Below, piece by piece: positions 32,554 through 45,475 of a stretch of 64,000 nucleotides of DNA; the stretch's first letter is position 1; every line of letters begins with the position of its first letter. The position numbers and the translations under genes are program-made. The notes beneath the pieces were generated by a model. That model was not told the DNA's origin. It did not search any database and saw only the letters and a program-made list of their open reading frames with translations. This stretch comes from Hemerocallis citrina (taxonomy: Eukaryota > Streptophyta > Magnoliopsida > Asparagales > Asphodelaceae). Where the stretch lies: the NCBI GenBank assembly GCA_017893485.1, contig CM030358.1, positions 249,861,073 to 249,925,072 on the forward strand, written 5' to 3'.

Positions 32554-34080
32554 TTAGGTTAACTAGGAATTTTGTTAATCCTAGCGATCTTGTTATGTGT
32601 GTATGGGTTCATTATTGCTAAGTCGGAGATAGAAAGTGTGTTTTATGTTTTGTGGGTGTTTTGTTAAGTACGGATTATATTATGGAATGGTGCGATCCCT
32701 ATGAGTCTTTTGTCTGACTTTGAGTCAGCATTACCTTTCATAGCCCTGCATATGCTTTGACCTCTGTAGAAATCCCGGTGTGAATTTGTGTACTATTGGA
32801 GTATTCTATTATATCGATTGTTTTGTGTCGTAAGGGGCTATTCCCTAGAGATCTTGCGTAGGTCCTATATGTGTATGTCCTATAGGTGTATACTTTATAG
32901 ACTGTGGAGTGATGTGTGGTTGTGGTTCTTATTCCATATTGGGAAGATTGATTGGTTGTGAAGGGTTGTGAAGCCCATATGCATAGTTAGGGTATGATGC
33001 AGGGAGGATTCGGGTGAGACAGCCGGATGAGACCCCGTTTCTGATTGTATGAAATGACCCGGATGATGTATGACTATTGAGTTCGGTGGTAATACCCAAA
33101 GAGAAGATTGAAATTATTGATGTGGTTTGTAAACTCTCTGATATATGAGAAAATGGTTCCTTAAGAATGAGTAACCGTTGCCAAGATTAGAAAAGTTGTT
33201 TGATTGGTTGCGGGAAGCTACACTATTTATACAACTGGAGATGGCAAACTGAGTACCATCAGAGGAGAATTGAAGGGGAAAGTATCTCAGAGATTGTTTT
33301 TTTCGTGCTCGGTAAGGATTGTATGAGTTCTTAGTATTGCCTTTGGGGGCTGATTAATGTCCGTGCATTTTTCCTGGATTAGATGAATAAGACCTTTTAT
33401 CCTTATATCGATGGGTTGTGATTGTATATGTAACTAATAATTTGGTATATTTTCGCTGTATGGTGGAGCATTGATTGATAAGTTGGGGTTAGAAGAGGTA
33501 TGATAAGTTTGCAAATTGCCATTTTAGGGGCGAGAGGCATGAATTTTAGGACACCTTGTGTCTGTTGAAGGTATATTTGTGGATCTGGAGAAAATTACAA
33601 ACGGTGAAAAGACAGGAGATAGCGTACGAATGTATTGGAAATTCAAAGTCTCTTGGTTTGACTGGCTATTATCTGAGGTTTATCCCTTGATTTTCTATTA
33701 TTATTGTACCAAAGACTCGGTTTACCATAAAGAATGTGCTGTTGGAATGAGTTTTAAGCATATTGCTTGAATTTTAAAGTAGTAAAAGTACGGATTTTGA
33801 GGTGAGTATGCCATAAAAGCATGAAATAGATAATTGATGAGATCGATAATTGATGAGATTGAAGGTTGATAATGATAGGTTAGGTATTTTCTTACGACGG
33901 CAGGTGATAGATATGACATGTCGTATAGGGTATTCTGTATATTCAAGTGGTATAAAGATGTAGTGAGACTTCAAGAGGGCTTTTAATGGCTTGGTACGAA
34001 GAGGTGAGTGGTTGTTAGATGTTTACATTGTTTCTCCGCATTTTTAGCTCGAGGACAAGCTTCTTTTGAGGTGTGTATAA
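32554..34080 (+). pseudogene. Gutted gypsy interior with reverse transcriptase/RNase H remnant
   Basis: Most of gag, protease and integrase is gone. Around 33315-33475 three broken frames show degenerate reverse transcriptase (a VLPFG-like LPLGAD block, then a DELLSLYRW-like area and a YVTNNLVYF form of the catalytic box, with Asp lost). Around 33540-33770 GHLVSVEGIFVDLEK matches the region after the catalytic box, followed by a frameshifted GLTGYYLRF equivalent. A purine tract at 34060-34080 precedes the second LTR. The remnant indicates Ty3/gypsy. The order and spacing are right but the sequence is badly decayed, unlike the LTRs. Confidence 0.75.
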
Positions 34081-34176
34081 TGTAACACTCCTCTATTTTA
34101 TAATTTCAAAATAAACGTTCGTGTTTCTTTTGTCGTGAGTAGATATTATTATTGTTATTATTATGCACAAATATGC

Positions 34177-34252
<76 letters not shown>

Positions 34253-37200
34253 TTTAATTAATTTAGTTATTTGGTGGAGTTAATTTAATTGGAGTTCATG
34301 TAGAAAGATGAACTAAGGACATAAAAGTAAGGAAAAAGTCAAAGAGGGGTTTATATATAATTTTCCTTTAATTTTTCCTCCTCCTTCCCCTTCCCCTTCA
34401 TTTTCGTCCAGACCACCCTTCTTTCCTCCTCCTTTTCTTTTCGGCCAAAATCCACTTCAAGACCCAATTTTAGGGTTTTTCAATTCCCATCAAATCTTCA
34501 CCGATTTTCAAATAATTTTTAGGGTTTTAGCTAATTGAAGGGTGCTCTTTTACGTGGCGGTGTAGGTTTCTTGAGAAAGTTTCAAGAAGGTATATTAAAT
34601 TGTATGATAGTTTGTTAGATTATATGCTTTTCATTTCTTTTACTAGAAACTGATGTAGGAAGATGGATAGAGCATGTAGAACATGCTAGGAGTTAGAATT
34701 TGTGCATACCTTGGTAAAATTGTGAAGTGGTAATTTTGGCATAAAGCCAAATTTTAGGGTATGTGAAGTTGGGTAAGAAATTTGATTCTAGTGAGTTTAG
34801 AAAATGCATAGGAGATTGTGGAGTAGTGTGGGAGTGTTAATATGAATTTAGAATGATTTTTATAGACTTAGAATTTAATGGAAATGATTAGAGAATAAAA
34901 GTATAATTTATGCACGCCGGGTGTTCGGTGGAATGCCCGAGCGAGAGTGAGGTGAGAATTTGTTACATCCGGTGGTGTAATTGAGTCTTATTATTATTGT
35001 TAACCGTAATTTGAGATATTAAGAAGAAGAGATTAAAGAAACTAGGAGATTGGGAATTTTCTTATTAATAAGCCTCCGATCAATAAGCAAGTTTTTGCAT
35101 GGGGACCCGAATTCGAAATCTATCGATGTAGCTCACCTACATATATCATTTGTGACGCGTGGGTGAAAACGGATTCGAATTTGGAGGTTCGTAGGCCGAG
35201 TTTTGAGTTTTGAGCTAATCGGTCCTATAATTTTCTATTTAGGTTAAAAAATTTGAACTTTGATTGGCTACCGGGCGGACGTGGGACTTCATTTGATCGA
35301 TCCGTCAGGTGAGTATGTTGTATCTATGTATATTTTATGTTGTGGCCAAATTTTGTGGCTTTTTGATATATTTTGTAAAAGTTATGCAAAAAAAATTGAT
35401 TTTGAAGGAAAATACAGATTTTTAAGGGACCGAAAATGAGTTTTTGTGATATTTGGGGAAATTAACTATTTTAAGTATATAAAACCTATATTATGGATTA
35501 TTGTGACGTGTTAAAGCATAAAAATTGAATATATTAAGCGGTTTATGTATATTTTTACCCCGTGCGTGTTTCGTGCATGTTTTTGGGTATATAAGCCAAT
35601 ATAAATGATTTGGTATATATGGAGCCTTGTGTATGGGCTAGTATGTTATAATTGGACGTTATGAGGTTTAATTAGATGAAATAAGTGATTGTGGCCCTTT
35701 CTCTTGGAAACCCGCATATGTGGTGTATGCTTGTGATACATATATATCATGGTAATGAATTGTGATGTGATAATTGATGAAATTAGTCAGTGGATGTATG
35801 TTTATATTATAATTATGTTCGAAGTGAATTAATGGGCAATAATATGATACTATTATGTGATGAATTATACATTTTGATACAATTACGATCTAGAATAACA
35901 TAATTTAATTCTTTTATTCATGAGATACCCTGGCGTATGCCTATATAGGATATAACGAGGTAATAAATAACATGGTATTCATAACGTGTGATGTTGTGGT
36001 AAAATAAATAGCTTGGTGCCTTCATGTTATACAAAAAGATGATATGGCAATGTTATATGATTAAATGACAAAGTGTATGCATATAGGTGGTATAATGATA
36101 TGATAATTAATATCGTGGACACGGGATATTCATTAAAATGTTAAGGTAAAATATAAGATGGTATGTGCTAATAAAATGAGATAATAATTCTCGTGATTAA
36201 AGTCAAAGACATGACAAGTATTGGAAATGAAATATGAGATGTTATGTGGTGATACTATGAGATGAAATGATGAAATGATTAATGTTAATAACAAATACAT
36301 TTTGTTGACCAGTACCTACAGCAATCCTGGGGGTTTGGGCTAGACCTCCTGATACCCAAGCTATCGGCTTGGGATGCAGTGTATGCGTAAGACCCTTGGT
36401 GGCAGCGATTTGTATTTGACAGAGCTATCGGCTCTAGTCTTGTTAGAGGCGTAAGACCCATGGTGGGCAGCCATGCGTAAGACCCTTGGTGGGCAGCGAT
36501 GCGTAAGACCCTTGATGGGCAGCGATTTGTGCTTGACAGAGCCATCGGCTCTAGTCTTTTTATAGACGTAAGACACTTGGTGGGCAGCCATGCGTAAGAC
36601 CCTTGGTAGGCAGCATTTTGTGGTTCCCTCGCTAGTTCGGCTAGGAGGAAGATGTAGCCTTGGACGCGTAAGACTCTTGGTGGGCAGCATTCCGCGTATT
36701 TACTTGGCTGTCGATTTTCAGTATATTGGGATACTGTGGCTCACTGGTTGACAAACTAATAAAATAAATAAGTGGAAATAAGAATGTGACAGTAAAGAAA
36801 GTGAAAAGTGAAAGAAAGTGGTTATGAACGAAATAGAGTATGAAGGAATACGAGTTATGAGTTTGTATATGGAAATAAATGATAAATGAAGTATGTGGTC
36901 AAATTAAAATGAAAAAGTAAAAGAAGTATGTGTTATTGCGAATAGTATGAAGTAATTATACTACAAGAATAATTATTAAAGTGAAATATGGTATGATATG
37001 AGTTGATGCACCTTGGAATTGTATCGAGGAACTACCTGCCCTGCTATTTCCATGGGAATGGTAGGAACTACCTGCCTTGGCATAATTCGTAGGGTGAGCT
37101 GGTGAGTGGTTAATATAATATCAATCATGTGTAATGGAAACGAAGAATAAAGTAAGGTGAAGATGAAAAGTAATTGAAGTAAATTAATAACCAAGCTATC

Positions 37201-37578
37201 GGCTTGGGATGTGATGTGATATTACCCAAGTTCGGCTTGGGGTGCGGTGATTATTACCCAAGCTATCGGCTTTGGGGTGTGATATGTTATTGCCCAAACT
37301 ATGTTTGGGATTTGGAGTATATTGTGATGAGAATGAAAGTGAAGTTAATGGCGACTTGTGTTATAAGTGAAAATGATAATAAGATATATTACTTATAAGA
37401 ATGAGAAATAACTAAAGTGTTATAACAGGTGGAGAATGAGTTATTAAACATGCTTTTGATGCAATAAGATTGAGCATTCAAGTAAGTGATACACCAATGA
37501 TGTGATGAAATACAAGTAAATGGTAATGTGCAATGAGATGTTAGGTAGGACATGAATGAATGAGGTAGTATGAGAATG
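34081..37578 (+). mobile_element. 3' LTR, truncated at its right end
   Basis: It matches 27803-31270 almost base for base, with a longer TA repeat at 34184-34250. The minisatellite recurs at 36380-36690. The match stops at GTAGTATGAGAATG (37578). The last about 1.2 kb of LTR expected from the first copy is absent, replaced by unrelated LTR-like sequence, so this is a deletion or a recombination junction. Confidence 0.85.
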
Positions 37579-38667
37579 CCGCATGGATCGTTACGTGAGT
37601 GTCATGAATGTTTCTCACAGCGACCATGATGTACGTAGTCCTTTGCCTTGAACTTACTATGGTTTCCTACATGAGAAGTTATATGTTTTAATAGCATCAA
37701 ACGTCGCATGTGATAGTGATTATAAATTTAGCTATTGGAGATACTATGAATCCTGCAGAGGATGTGAGTGACTCAGATATAATTTGTCTCTCTTACATGA
37801 CAGGAGCGATACAGGCCCCTTGATTGAGTGAGACTGCATAATGCATGATCATGCTCAAATAAGTCAATTTGAGATATTGATCTCATTTGTTTTAATAAGT
37901 TTACTCGGATATCAAGCAATCAAAAATTGAACTATACAAGGGTGACATGCTCCATGCCATGTGGTCAATTAAGATAGCTGGACAAAAGGGCTAGATTACA
38001 TGGTAACATTGTTCACGGATAGCTTATGTCAAATCATTGGCATTCCTGTTACTTGAGTAGCAGTGATGTATTGCTAAATACCGCTCACTGTTTGTAACAC
38101 TAATTTTAGTATTATTGTCAACGTAATGGAAACCTATAGGGTCACATATTTAGAATTGATCGAAATTGGGAGATGAATTTAATTGGGAATCCAAGTAGGA
38201 CTTGGACTTTTAACAATGGTTGGACAGTTGATTAGATTAATTGGGCCAACCAAAATTAGAAGGCTCACACATGAATCTGATCTATGTTAGATTGTGAGAC
38301 GGTAACCTTACTACTCTCTTTGGGTGGAATTTCTATTATATATATATATATATAATGAACATGTATAATCCTAGCCTTCACAGAAAATAAGAGAGAGAGA
38401 GAGAGCGAGTGGAACATCCTTTCGCGCAGCTACCACCGCGACATGCGGGAGAGTCCGATTTCGTTGTTCGTTCGTGTGGATACTGTAGAGGCACCACAAC
38501 GTTCAGTGCTCGTGATTGACAGATTATGGAGACAGTCATTTCATCGTTGAAGTAAAAACTCCTAACATGTTTTATGGATTTCGCATAGATCCATGACTGA
38601 GTTTCAGGATTTTTATTTATTTATATCCACTACCTATTTAATCTGGGATAGATCACGAAATCCAACA
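37579..38667. mobile_element. Probable LTR remnant, left end lost
   Basis: This 1.1-kb noncoding segment ends in ATCCAACA with an internal TATATA promoter-like tract (38336-38354) and a GA-rich leader (38389-38405). That layout suits the 3' half of a retrotransposon LTR, perhaps copia. Its left edge is the junction with the truncated gypsy LTR, so it starts inside the element. No coding sequence and no second LTR. Confidence 0.4.
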
Positions 38668-38687
38668 CTGAGATCTCCCCTCCCTCC

Positions 38688-38889
38688 TGTTGAAATGTAG
38701 TAAGTAGTAATATGTATATTCCGTTTCCTAATCTATAGGAAACAAATTCCCCAAATCTCTCACCCCTCAATCTTCTCTCAATATTCTTTCTTCTCCTCCA
38801 AGATTGTAATCCTTATATATAGATGTATACTGTAAAGAATAAAGAACAAGAAGAATAATAAAGATTTTTTCCCAAATCTGTTTTCAACA
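38688..38889 (+). mobile_element. Copia 5' LTR (202 bp)
   Basis: TGTTGAAATG...CTGTTTTCAACA. It contains CTTATATATAGATG (TATA-like, 38812-38825) and AATAAAGA-type signals. It matches the right LTR with a few substitutions. Confidence 0.93.
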
Positions 38890-38901
38890 TGGTATCAGAA
38901 C
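38890..38901 (+). other. Primer-binding site, tRNA-iMet type
   Basis: TGGTATCAGAAC follows the LTR directly, one mismatch from TGGTATCAGAGC. Confidence 0.85.
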
Positions 38902-39772
38902 CTAACCAGATCTAGGCTAGTTGAAGAAGAAGAAAAGAAGGAGGTGATCGGATCTGACACCTCCATCCCGATCCAATCCCGACCACACCCCGATCCCGAC
39001 CAAACCCCGAAACCCCGACCTCCTCTCTCCTCGACATTTTCTCTCTCCCCGATCAGACCCACCCCGACCTCCACCTCCAACGTCCACCCCAATCAGCTAA
39101 CCCATCTCCCTATTCTCTTCTCCGGCCGTTTTTCGGTAACCCCCTGGTCACCGCCCTCCTCGTCGACGCTCCCCATCGCCCCCTTCGAGCACCACCCAGA
39201 TCTGAACACCCCGCTCGACCTCCGCCTTTCACTGTCATCACCTCTGCTCGCTATCGCCGTTGAGCTCCGCCACTAATCTCACCTCCGTAGTTAGCCTTGA
39301 CCCCGTCGAACCCTCGTTGCTGCTCGCTCGGCAACCACTGCCATCGTCCTCCTCGGCATCATCTTCCGCTGTACTCGAAACCCACAGTCGAGTGCTTCCT
39401 CGCTAGCGCAGCACCTCCACCTCCTCGCCTCCATCTCTGCCATAAAGACCAGCACCTGCAGCCACCTCCCTCATTGCCTTGACTCGCAACCTTGCTGTCC
39501 TCTCCCCGTAGTCTTCCCGATCGCCTCCTGCCCTGAACACCACCACTGAAGTTGAGTCGAAGTCCTCATTGTTTGCTGCTGTGTTGATATTGCCGTTTTC
39601 TATTTTGGATTTGGAGTTTGCTGTTCTGCCATTGCCGTTGTCTCTTTTGCTGTTGCTGTTGTGCTCTTTTGGTGTGTGCTATTTTGGGGAGTGCTGTTTG
39701 CTGTTATTGATCCCGTCTGCTGGTTGGTGTTTGATCATTGGTTCTGCTTACTGTGCTGTTTGTTATGTTGCT
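38902..39772 (+). other. C-rich leader in place of the usual copia gag N-terminus
   Basis: From about 38935 to 39560 the plus strand is strongly C-rich and codes for no gag domain; translations are Pro/Arg/Thr low complexity. The capsid-like part normally found here in copia elements was not seen. The ORF that leads into the zinc knuckle starts at 39569 with a hydrophobic Leu/Cys-rich stretch that is not gag-like. It could be a captured gene leader or a family-specific untranslated region. Confidence 0.5.
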
Positions 39773-42683
39773 ATGGGACAATATCCGTATGAGTCAAGGA
39801 AGTGTACTCATTGTGGCAAGATCGGCTACACGAAAGCTCGTTGTTATAAGATTATCGGCTATCCGGAGATCTGGGATCATAGTAGGGATATTCAGGAGAA
39901 CACTTGCAATCAACCCACTATCGTAGGTGGAGTTGCTGATCGTGCTGCTGCAGGTAATGATGGTAAGGTTTTTAATATTTCTGGCTCTGTTATGAATAAT
40001 GCATGGATAATTGATTCGGGTGCTACCGACCATATGACTTTTAATTCTAGACAAGTTCAAAATTTTCAACCTCCCACCAAATCAACTGTGTCCACTGCCA
40101 ATGGTGATCCTGCTACTATTACTGGCGAGGGTACCATACCTCTCACAAACAACCTAACCTTAGATACTGCCCTAGTTGTGCCATCCTTGAATTTTAACCT
40201 ATTATCTGTTGCTCAAATAACTACTGCCTTATATTGTATTGTAGTCTTTTGGCCTTCACATTGTGTGTTTAAGGATATTCGGACTCGCAAGATGATTGGT
40301 TATGGGGTTAGACACGGGAAGCTCTATTACCTGGATTTAGAATCTGAAAGTTCAAGCAAGTTAAATCAAGCTCTAAGCGTGGAAGAATCCGAAGATGAGA
40401 AGAAGAAATCAGATATTTGGCTATGGCATCGACATCTAGGGCATGCTTCTTTTGGTTATTTGAAGAAATTATTTCCAAATTTATTTTTGAAGTTGGATAT
40501 TTCTACCTTTCGGTATGATGTGTGTGGACTCGCAAAAAGTCACCATGTCTCTTTTCCTCCAAGTCCAAGTAGAAGCCCTCTTCCATTTATGATTATCCAT
40601 TCTGATGTATGGGGTCCATCCAAAACCACTACATTTGGAGGAGCCAAATGGTTTGTGACATTTATTGATGACTGTACTCGTATGACCTAGATTTGTTTGA
40701 TTAAGTCGAAAAGTGAAGTTAGTGGCTTGTTTCAAAAATTTCACAAGCATGTTATGATTCAGTATAAATCACAGATTCATGTTCTTAGGAGTGATAATGG
40801 CGGAGAGTACCTGAGTTCGAATCTGCAACAATATTTGGTGGAACACGGCATTGTTCACCAGACTACATGCTCCTATACACCTCAACAGAATGTGATTATA
40901 GAAAGAAAAAATAGACACTTGCTCGAGGTGGTTCGTGCTTCTCTTATCCATGGAAATATACCACTCATTTATTGGGGGAAGCCCTTACTTCTGCTGCATA
41001 CTTAATCAATCGAGTTCCCTCTAGTATCCTAAACTTTCTCACACCATTTCAAGCATTAACTGAAGCTGTGAATGCACCAAAAGTCATCAACTTGCCACCT
41101 CGTGTGTTTGGGTGTGTTGCATTTGTTCATCTTCATCAACATGAACGCAATAAGTTAACTCCTCGAGCTATCTGCTGTGTTTTCATGAGATATGCACAGG
41201 ATAAAAAAGGGTACCGGTGCTATCACCCACCAACTCAAAGGATGTTTGTGACTATGGATGTTTTGTTCCATGAAGATGAGATGTATTTTTCTTCTTCTAC
41301 GACTGAACTTCAGGGGGAGTACCGAAGTGAAGTTCAGACTCTTGGGTATGAAGAAGTAATTACCAGTCAGAACAAACGACTGGATACAAATAATGGCGAA
41401 TACTTGAATGAAGACCTAGCAAGGGAGGAAGACCCTCACAAAGAAGTGCAACCAAGGGAAGAAGCCCCTCTTGAAGAAGACCCTCTTGAAGAATTCCAAC
41501 CAGTACCAAATCTTAGTGAGAGTGAACCGTCAGAATCCCAAAACCAATCGTCATCGTTATCCAAAGCTCCTAGAAGAGAACTCCTGCACTGTGCTAATAG
41601 AGGTATACCAAAACTCACTTATGAACCTGATCCCACTAGTAACGTCAAATATCCCATGAATAATTATGTATCCACTCACCGCTTGTCGGAATCAAATAAG
41701 TTATTCTACTATATCTATTCCTAACACTGTGCAAGAAGCCCTTACTGATCCAAGGTGGAAAGCAGCTATGGATGAGGAAATGAAGTCCTTGAAAAAGAAT
41801 GAGACTTGGGAGATAGTCGAGCTGCCAACAGGGAAGAAGCCAGTAGGATGTAGATGGATTTATACGGTAAAGTATAAGTCCGATGGTTCAATAGAGCGAT
41901 ACAAAGTAAGGCTGGTTGCCAAAGGATACACTGAAACGTATGGAATTGATTATGAAGATACATTCCACCTGTGGCAAAATTCAATACTGTTCGAGTCCTA
42001 CTATCACTTGCTGCAAATCTTAACTGACCGTTGGAGCAATTTGATGTGAAGAATGCATTTTTGCATGGGAAATTGACAGAGGAGGTTTATATGGATCTTC
42101 CACCAGGGTCGAACAGACCAGTCCAACATAGTAATAAAGTGTGTCGATTGAGGAAGGCGCTATATAGTCTCAAACAGTCGCCAAGAGCTTGGTTTGGGAG
42201 GTTTACAAAATCAATGAGGACATTTGGATATTGTCAGAGTAATTCAAATCATACCTTATTCCTAAAAATGAAAGAAGGTAAGATTACTACTCTCATTATA
42301 TATGTGGATGATATGATAGTAACTGAGAATGATCATGAAGAGAGAATGGCATTGAAGAGCTACTTGTCGCAAGAGTTCGAAATGAAGGATCTTGACCCTT
42401 TGAGATATTTTTTTGGTATTGAAGTTTTTCGCTCAAGAAATGGTATATTTCTGTCTCAAAGAAAATATGCTCTCGATTTATTGAAGGAAACTGGAATGTC
42501 TGCTAGTCAGCCGATTGGTACATCATTAGAACAAGAACTGAAAATTTGCAACGAATCTGATCATGTGCCTTGTGATAAGGAAAGATATTAGAGATTGGTT
42601 GGACGACTGATGTATCTTACGCATACACGACCAGATTTATCATATGCTTTAAGTGTGGTAAGTCAGTTTATGCATGCACCTCA
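39773..42683 (+). pseudogene. Copia gag zinc knuckle, protease, integrase and reverse transcriptase, broken
   Basis: In order: zinc knuckle CTHCGKIGYTKARC (the His is Tyr here); protease IDSGATDHMTF; the integrase zinc region WLWHRHLGHASFGYL with the first Cys of its CxxC changed to Tyr (FRYDVC); integrase catalytic Asp in HSDVWGP and DNGGEY; reverse transcriptase with VKNAFLHGKL and the catalytic box IIYVDDMIV. Lesions are a TAG after TRMT (about 40688), frameshifts near 40975, 41700 and 41970, and a TAG at 42589-42591. Several look like G-to-A or C-to-T changes, as expected of methylated repeats. The coding sequence is interrupted after SQFMHAPH by a solo LTR and resumes at 45476. Confidence 0.88.
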
Positions 42684-45475
42684 TGTAGAACCCCGTATTT
42701 TCAAATATTATTTAATTATTTGAAAATGAATTTAAATGATTTTTGAGGATTTAATTGATGTTTTTCCAAGGAATTTATCTTTTGCACACGTGCAAAACAC
42801 GTGTAAATGATTTTTGGAAGTTTGAAAAAATTAAGATTTCTTTATGAAAAATCATTATTTATTATTTAGAATTTATGTAGTATTTTTCCAAATTTTTCTG
42901 AAGTTAATTGATACTATTTGCAATTTTTGAGAAAAGAAGGACTTATTTGCAAAATTGACGTTTTGGGGGTTTAAAGACCAAAAATGCATTTGCTGGACAT
43001 TCCGATCAGTATTTGTTGAAGTTTGGAAATATATTTTTCTATTAGATCCTAACTTAAATGATATTTGATTTAAATTTCAAGAATAGAATTATATATGCAA
43101 GATGTATTTTGGAAAGGAGTATTTTGCAAAAGAGGGAATATAACCCTAATATTCACTCCGGCATATTTAAGGGAAATTCTTCCCAGCCGTCATTGAGTAT
43201 ATTCAGATTTATTGAGAATTCTTTGAGGAGCACAAAGGAGGATTCTTGGATCTAGCAAGGAGAAGCTTTTGTGGATTTTCTTCAAGAACAATGTGAGTTG
43301 GTTTGTTTTGTTTTGTTTGCTTTGTTTGATTTGAATGATGAATGAAGTAAGATCTTTGTTATGCCTTGTTTGTGATCGTTACACTATTGATTTGTTAGTC
43401 TTATTGTATGTATGACATGGATCTATTATTTAATATGGAGGATGAGAACTTTATTGATATTTGGATCATGCGTGAGAAATGTTATGATTTGTTGAGGAAA
43501 TGTTGATCTATGAGATCGTATTGTTGGGAGACATATTAAGGACTGATTATGTTGTGATCAGATATTAAACATCTGGATCTAGTGATTGCAAACCAATCTT
43601 GTTTATGGGTTGAGGACGACATTTAGTTTTGTTGAGAAAACCCTAATCAAAGGATTAAGAGTTTAGATCATGAGGAGATGAGATTTGAGTATTTGATTAA
43701 TTGAGAAGTGTATCCATGATGGAGATTATTGAGAGTTGTTTAATTGCCTGGATACAAGTTAATTTGGTGATCAGTAAATCTTTAGAAAACTCTAGTTTTG
43801 ATTGGTGTTCAGATCTATTTTGTTTGGAAACCTGTAGCCGACGGTCGACTGGCATGTAGAGCAGCCGACTGGTTCGAGCCTACTGATGTACTTGTAGTCT
43901 TTGAGATTTGTTCGGGACAGTCGACCTAGACTGAGGTCAGTCGACTGATCTTCTGTTTGTATTTTGTTCAGTCCTTTCGGGACAGTCGACCTATGAACCA
44001 TTTCAGTCGACTTATATACTTAGAATATTTTTGATGAAAATTAATTGTTTTTGTCTCGGGGCAGTCGACTAACTCCTTGGTAAGTCGACTGATCTTTCCT
44101 TAGTTTATTTTTGAGAAATGTTGGTTTATGTCCTCTGGACAGTCGACTGATCTGATGTGCAGTCGACTGGTCCTGAAGGATATTGATATTTTGTTCAGTG
44201 TTTGATTTTGAGACATTTTGTTCAGCATATAATTTTGAGATCTTCAGTTCAGTATTTGTTTTAAGATGTTCAGTTCAGTATTTATTTTGAGATGTTCAGT
44301 TGAGAACATGATTTTGAGATATTTTGTTGAGCCACTTGTTTAGTGGGAATTTGTTCAGTTATTTGTTTTTGAGTCTCTAGAGGTAAGTGACCCTAGTATA
44401 CCGGTGTTGAGATATTTGTTCAGTTATTTGTTGAGGCCCATTGAGGCGAATTTTCAGTTATTCAGATTTTTAGTCCGGTAGGGTACACTACTCTAGGAGA
44501 TTTGTTCAGTAACCCAAACTAATAAGGACAGGCATTAGTAGTGTCATGACGAATGAGAACATGAGTTATGCACCTCAGTATGGCTTTTGATGTAGGATTT
44601 TAATCTCCTGAATTATCCAAGTAATTAACTTGTGATGTGTGATTTATCTCCGGAATTATCCAGGTAGTTAACCTGAGATGTGAGGTACTTCTCCGGAATT
44701 ATCCAAGTAATTATCTTGAGATGTGGGATTGAACTACGGAATTATCAGAGTCGAGGCGACGCTTTTGGGGTATTATTGTGATGACGAGTCTATGTTTAGA
44801 TGTGGGATGGTCTCCTGAATTATCCAGGGTAAATACCTGTGATGTGGGATCAATCTCCGGAATGATCAAGCATGGGCAAATTATCACGGTTTATCTTCAT
44901 CTCTTAGTAGTCATCGTGGTCAGCATGTAGTCATGATGTTTTCTTGAATCACTTTTATGCATTCGGATTTCCTGTTTTTACACACTTGGCTTTTGGATTT
45001 GATATCACCCTTTATTCGTTGGGTCGTTACTTCATACATTAGTGCTTGATTATTATTTGTTGGACATTATGCTTCAGATTCATTTATGTTATTCGTTTGA
45101 TTAGTTGCCACTCACACCATTTTTATGGCTGACCCCTTTAGTTTGGGGGTTAGGGTTCAACTCTAGCCTCACATGTTGCAGGTTATTGCTTAGCTTGGAG
45201 GTTGGAAGCTTGAGTGGGCATTTTGAGATAATTTAAATTATTTAGTGATTGGTGTAAAATTGTTAAGATATATTTGAATCATTATTGAGTTGTAAATAAA
45301 GATTAATTTGTGTTGAGATGTTTAGACTTCCGCTGTAATTGTAATAATTGTTGTAATAAAGAAGAAGGAAAAAAATTTAGTGGTGTTGTTGGTGTTTATT
45401 GTTCTATTGAAGTGGATTACTGGGATTTCGCCACTTATTTTCTAAGCTCTCATATTAGAAATTTGGGGTGCTACA
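42684..45475. mobile_element. Solo LTR (2,792 bp), TSD CCTCA, inside the copia pol gene
   Basis: TGTAGAACCCCG...GGGTGCTACA is flanked by CCTCA at 42679-42683 and 45476-45480. Its excision restores the copia frame. The TGTAGAACCC/GGGTGCTACA ends are usual for Ty3/gypsy chromoviruses. Inside are ten or so GTCGAC-type motifs at 43838-44172, a run of TTCAGT(T/A)TTTGTTTTGAGAT-type repeats at 44190-44360, and four CTCCGGAATTATCCAAGTAA-type repeats at 44600-44870. No coding sequence. Confidence 0.93.

Larger units (their letters stand above)
27803..37578 (+). mobile_element. Ty3/gypsy retrotransposon with very long LTRs and collapsed interior
   Basis: The 5' LTR (4,737 bp) and a 3'-truncated second LTR (3,498 bp) flank an interior of only 1,541 bp. 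LTR ends are TGTAACAC...GTGTTACA. A tRNA-iMet type primer site follows the first LTR. Only scraps of pol remain. LTR length of this order is known for Tekay/Del-type chromoviruses, which I think likely. The two LTRs are nearly identical over thousands of bases, with scattered substitutions and different TA-repeat lengths. The element is therefore fairly young in spite of its ruined interior, so it probably moved as a nonautonomous form. Confidence 0.85.

Noticed and set aside
36285..36690. Minus-strand ORFs in the minisatellite of the gypsy LTR
   Set aside because: They translate the CCCTTGGTGGGC-type repeat; not conserved in the other LTR.
39569..39772. Hydrophobic leader upstream of the copia zinc knuckle as a signal peptide
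   Set aside because: Frame is an upstream extension through Leu/Cys-rich low-complexity sequence; no reason for secretion in a gag-pol protein.
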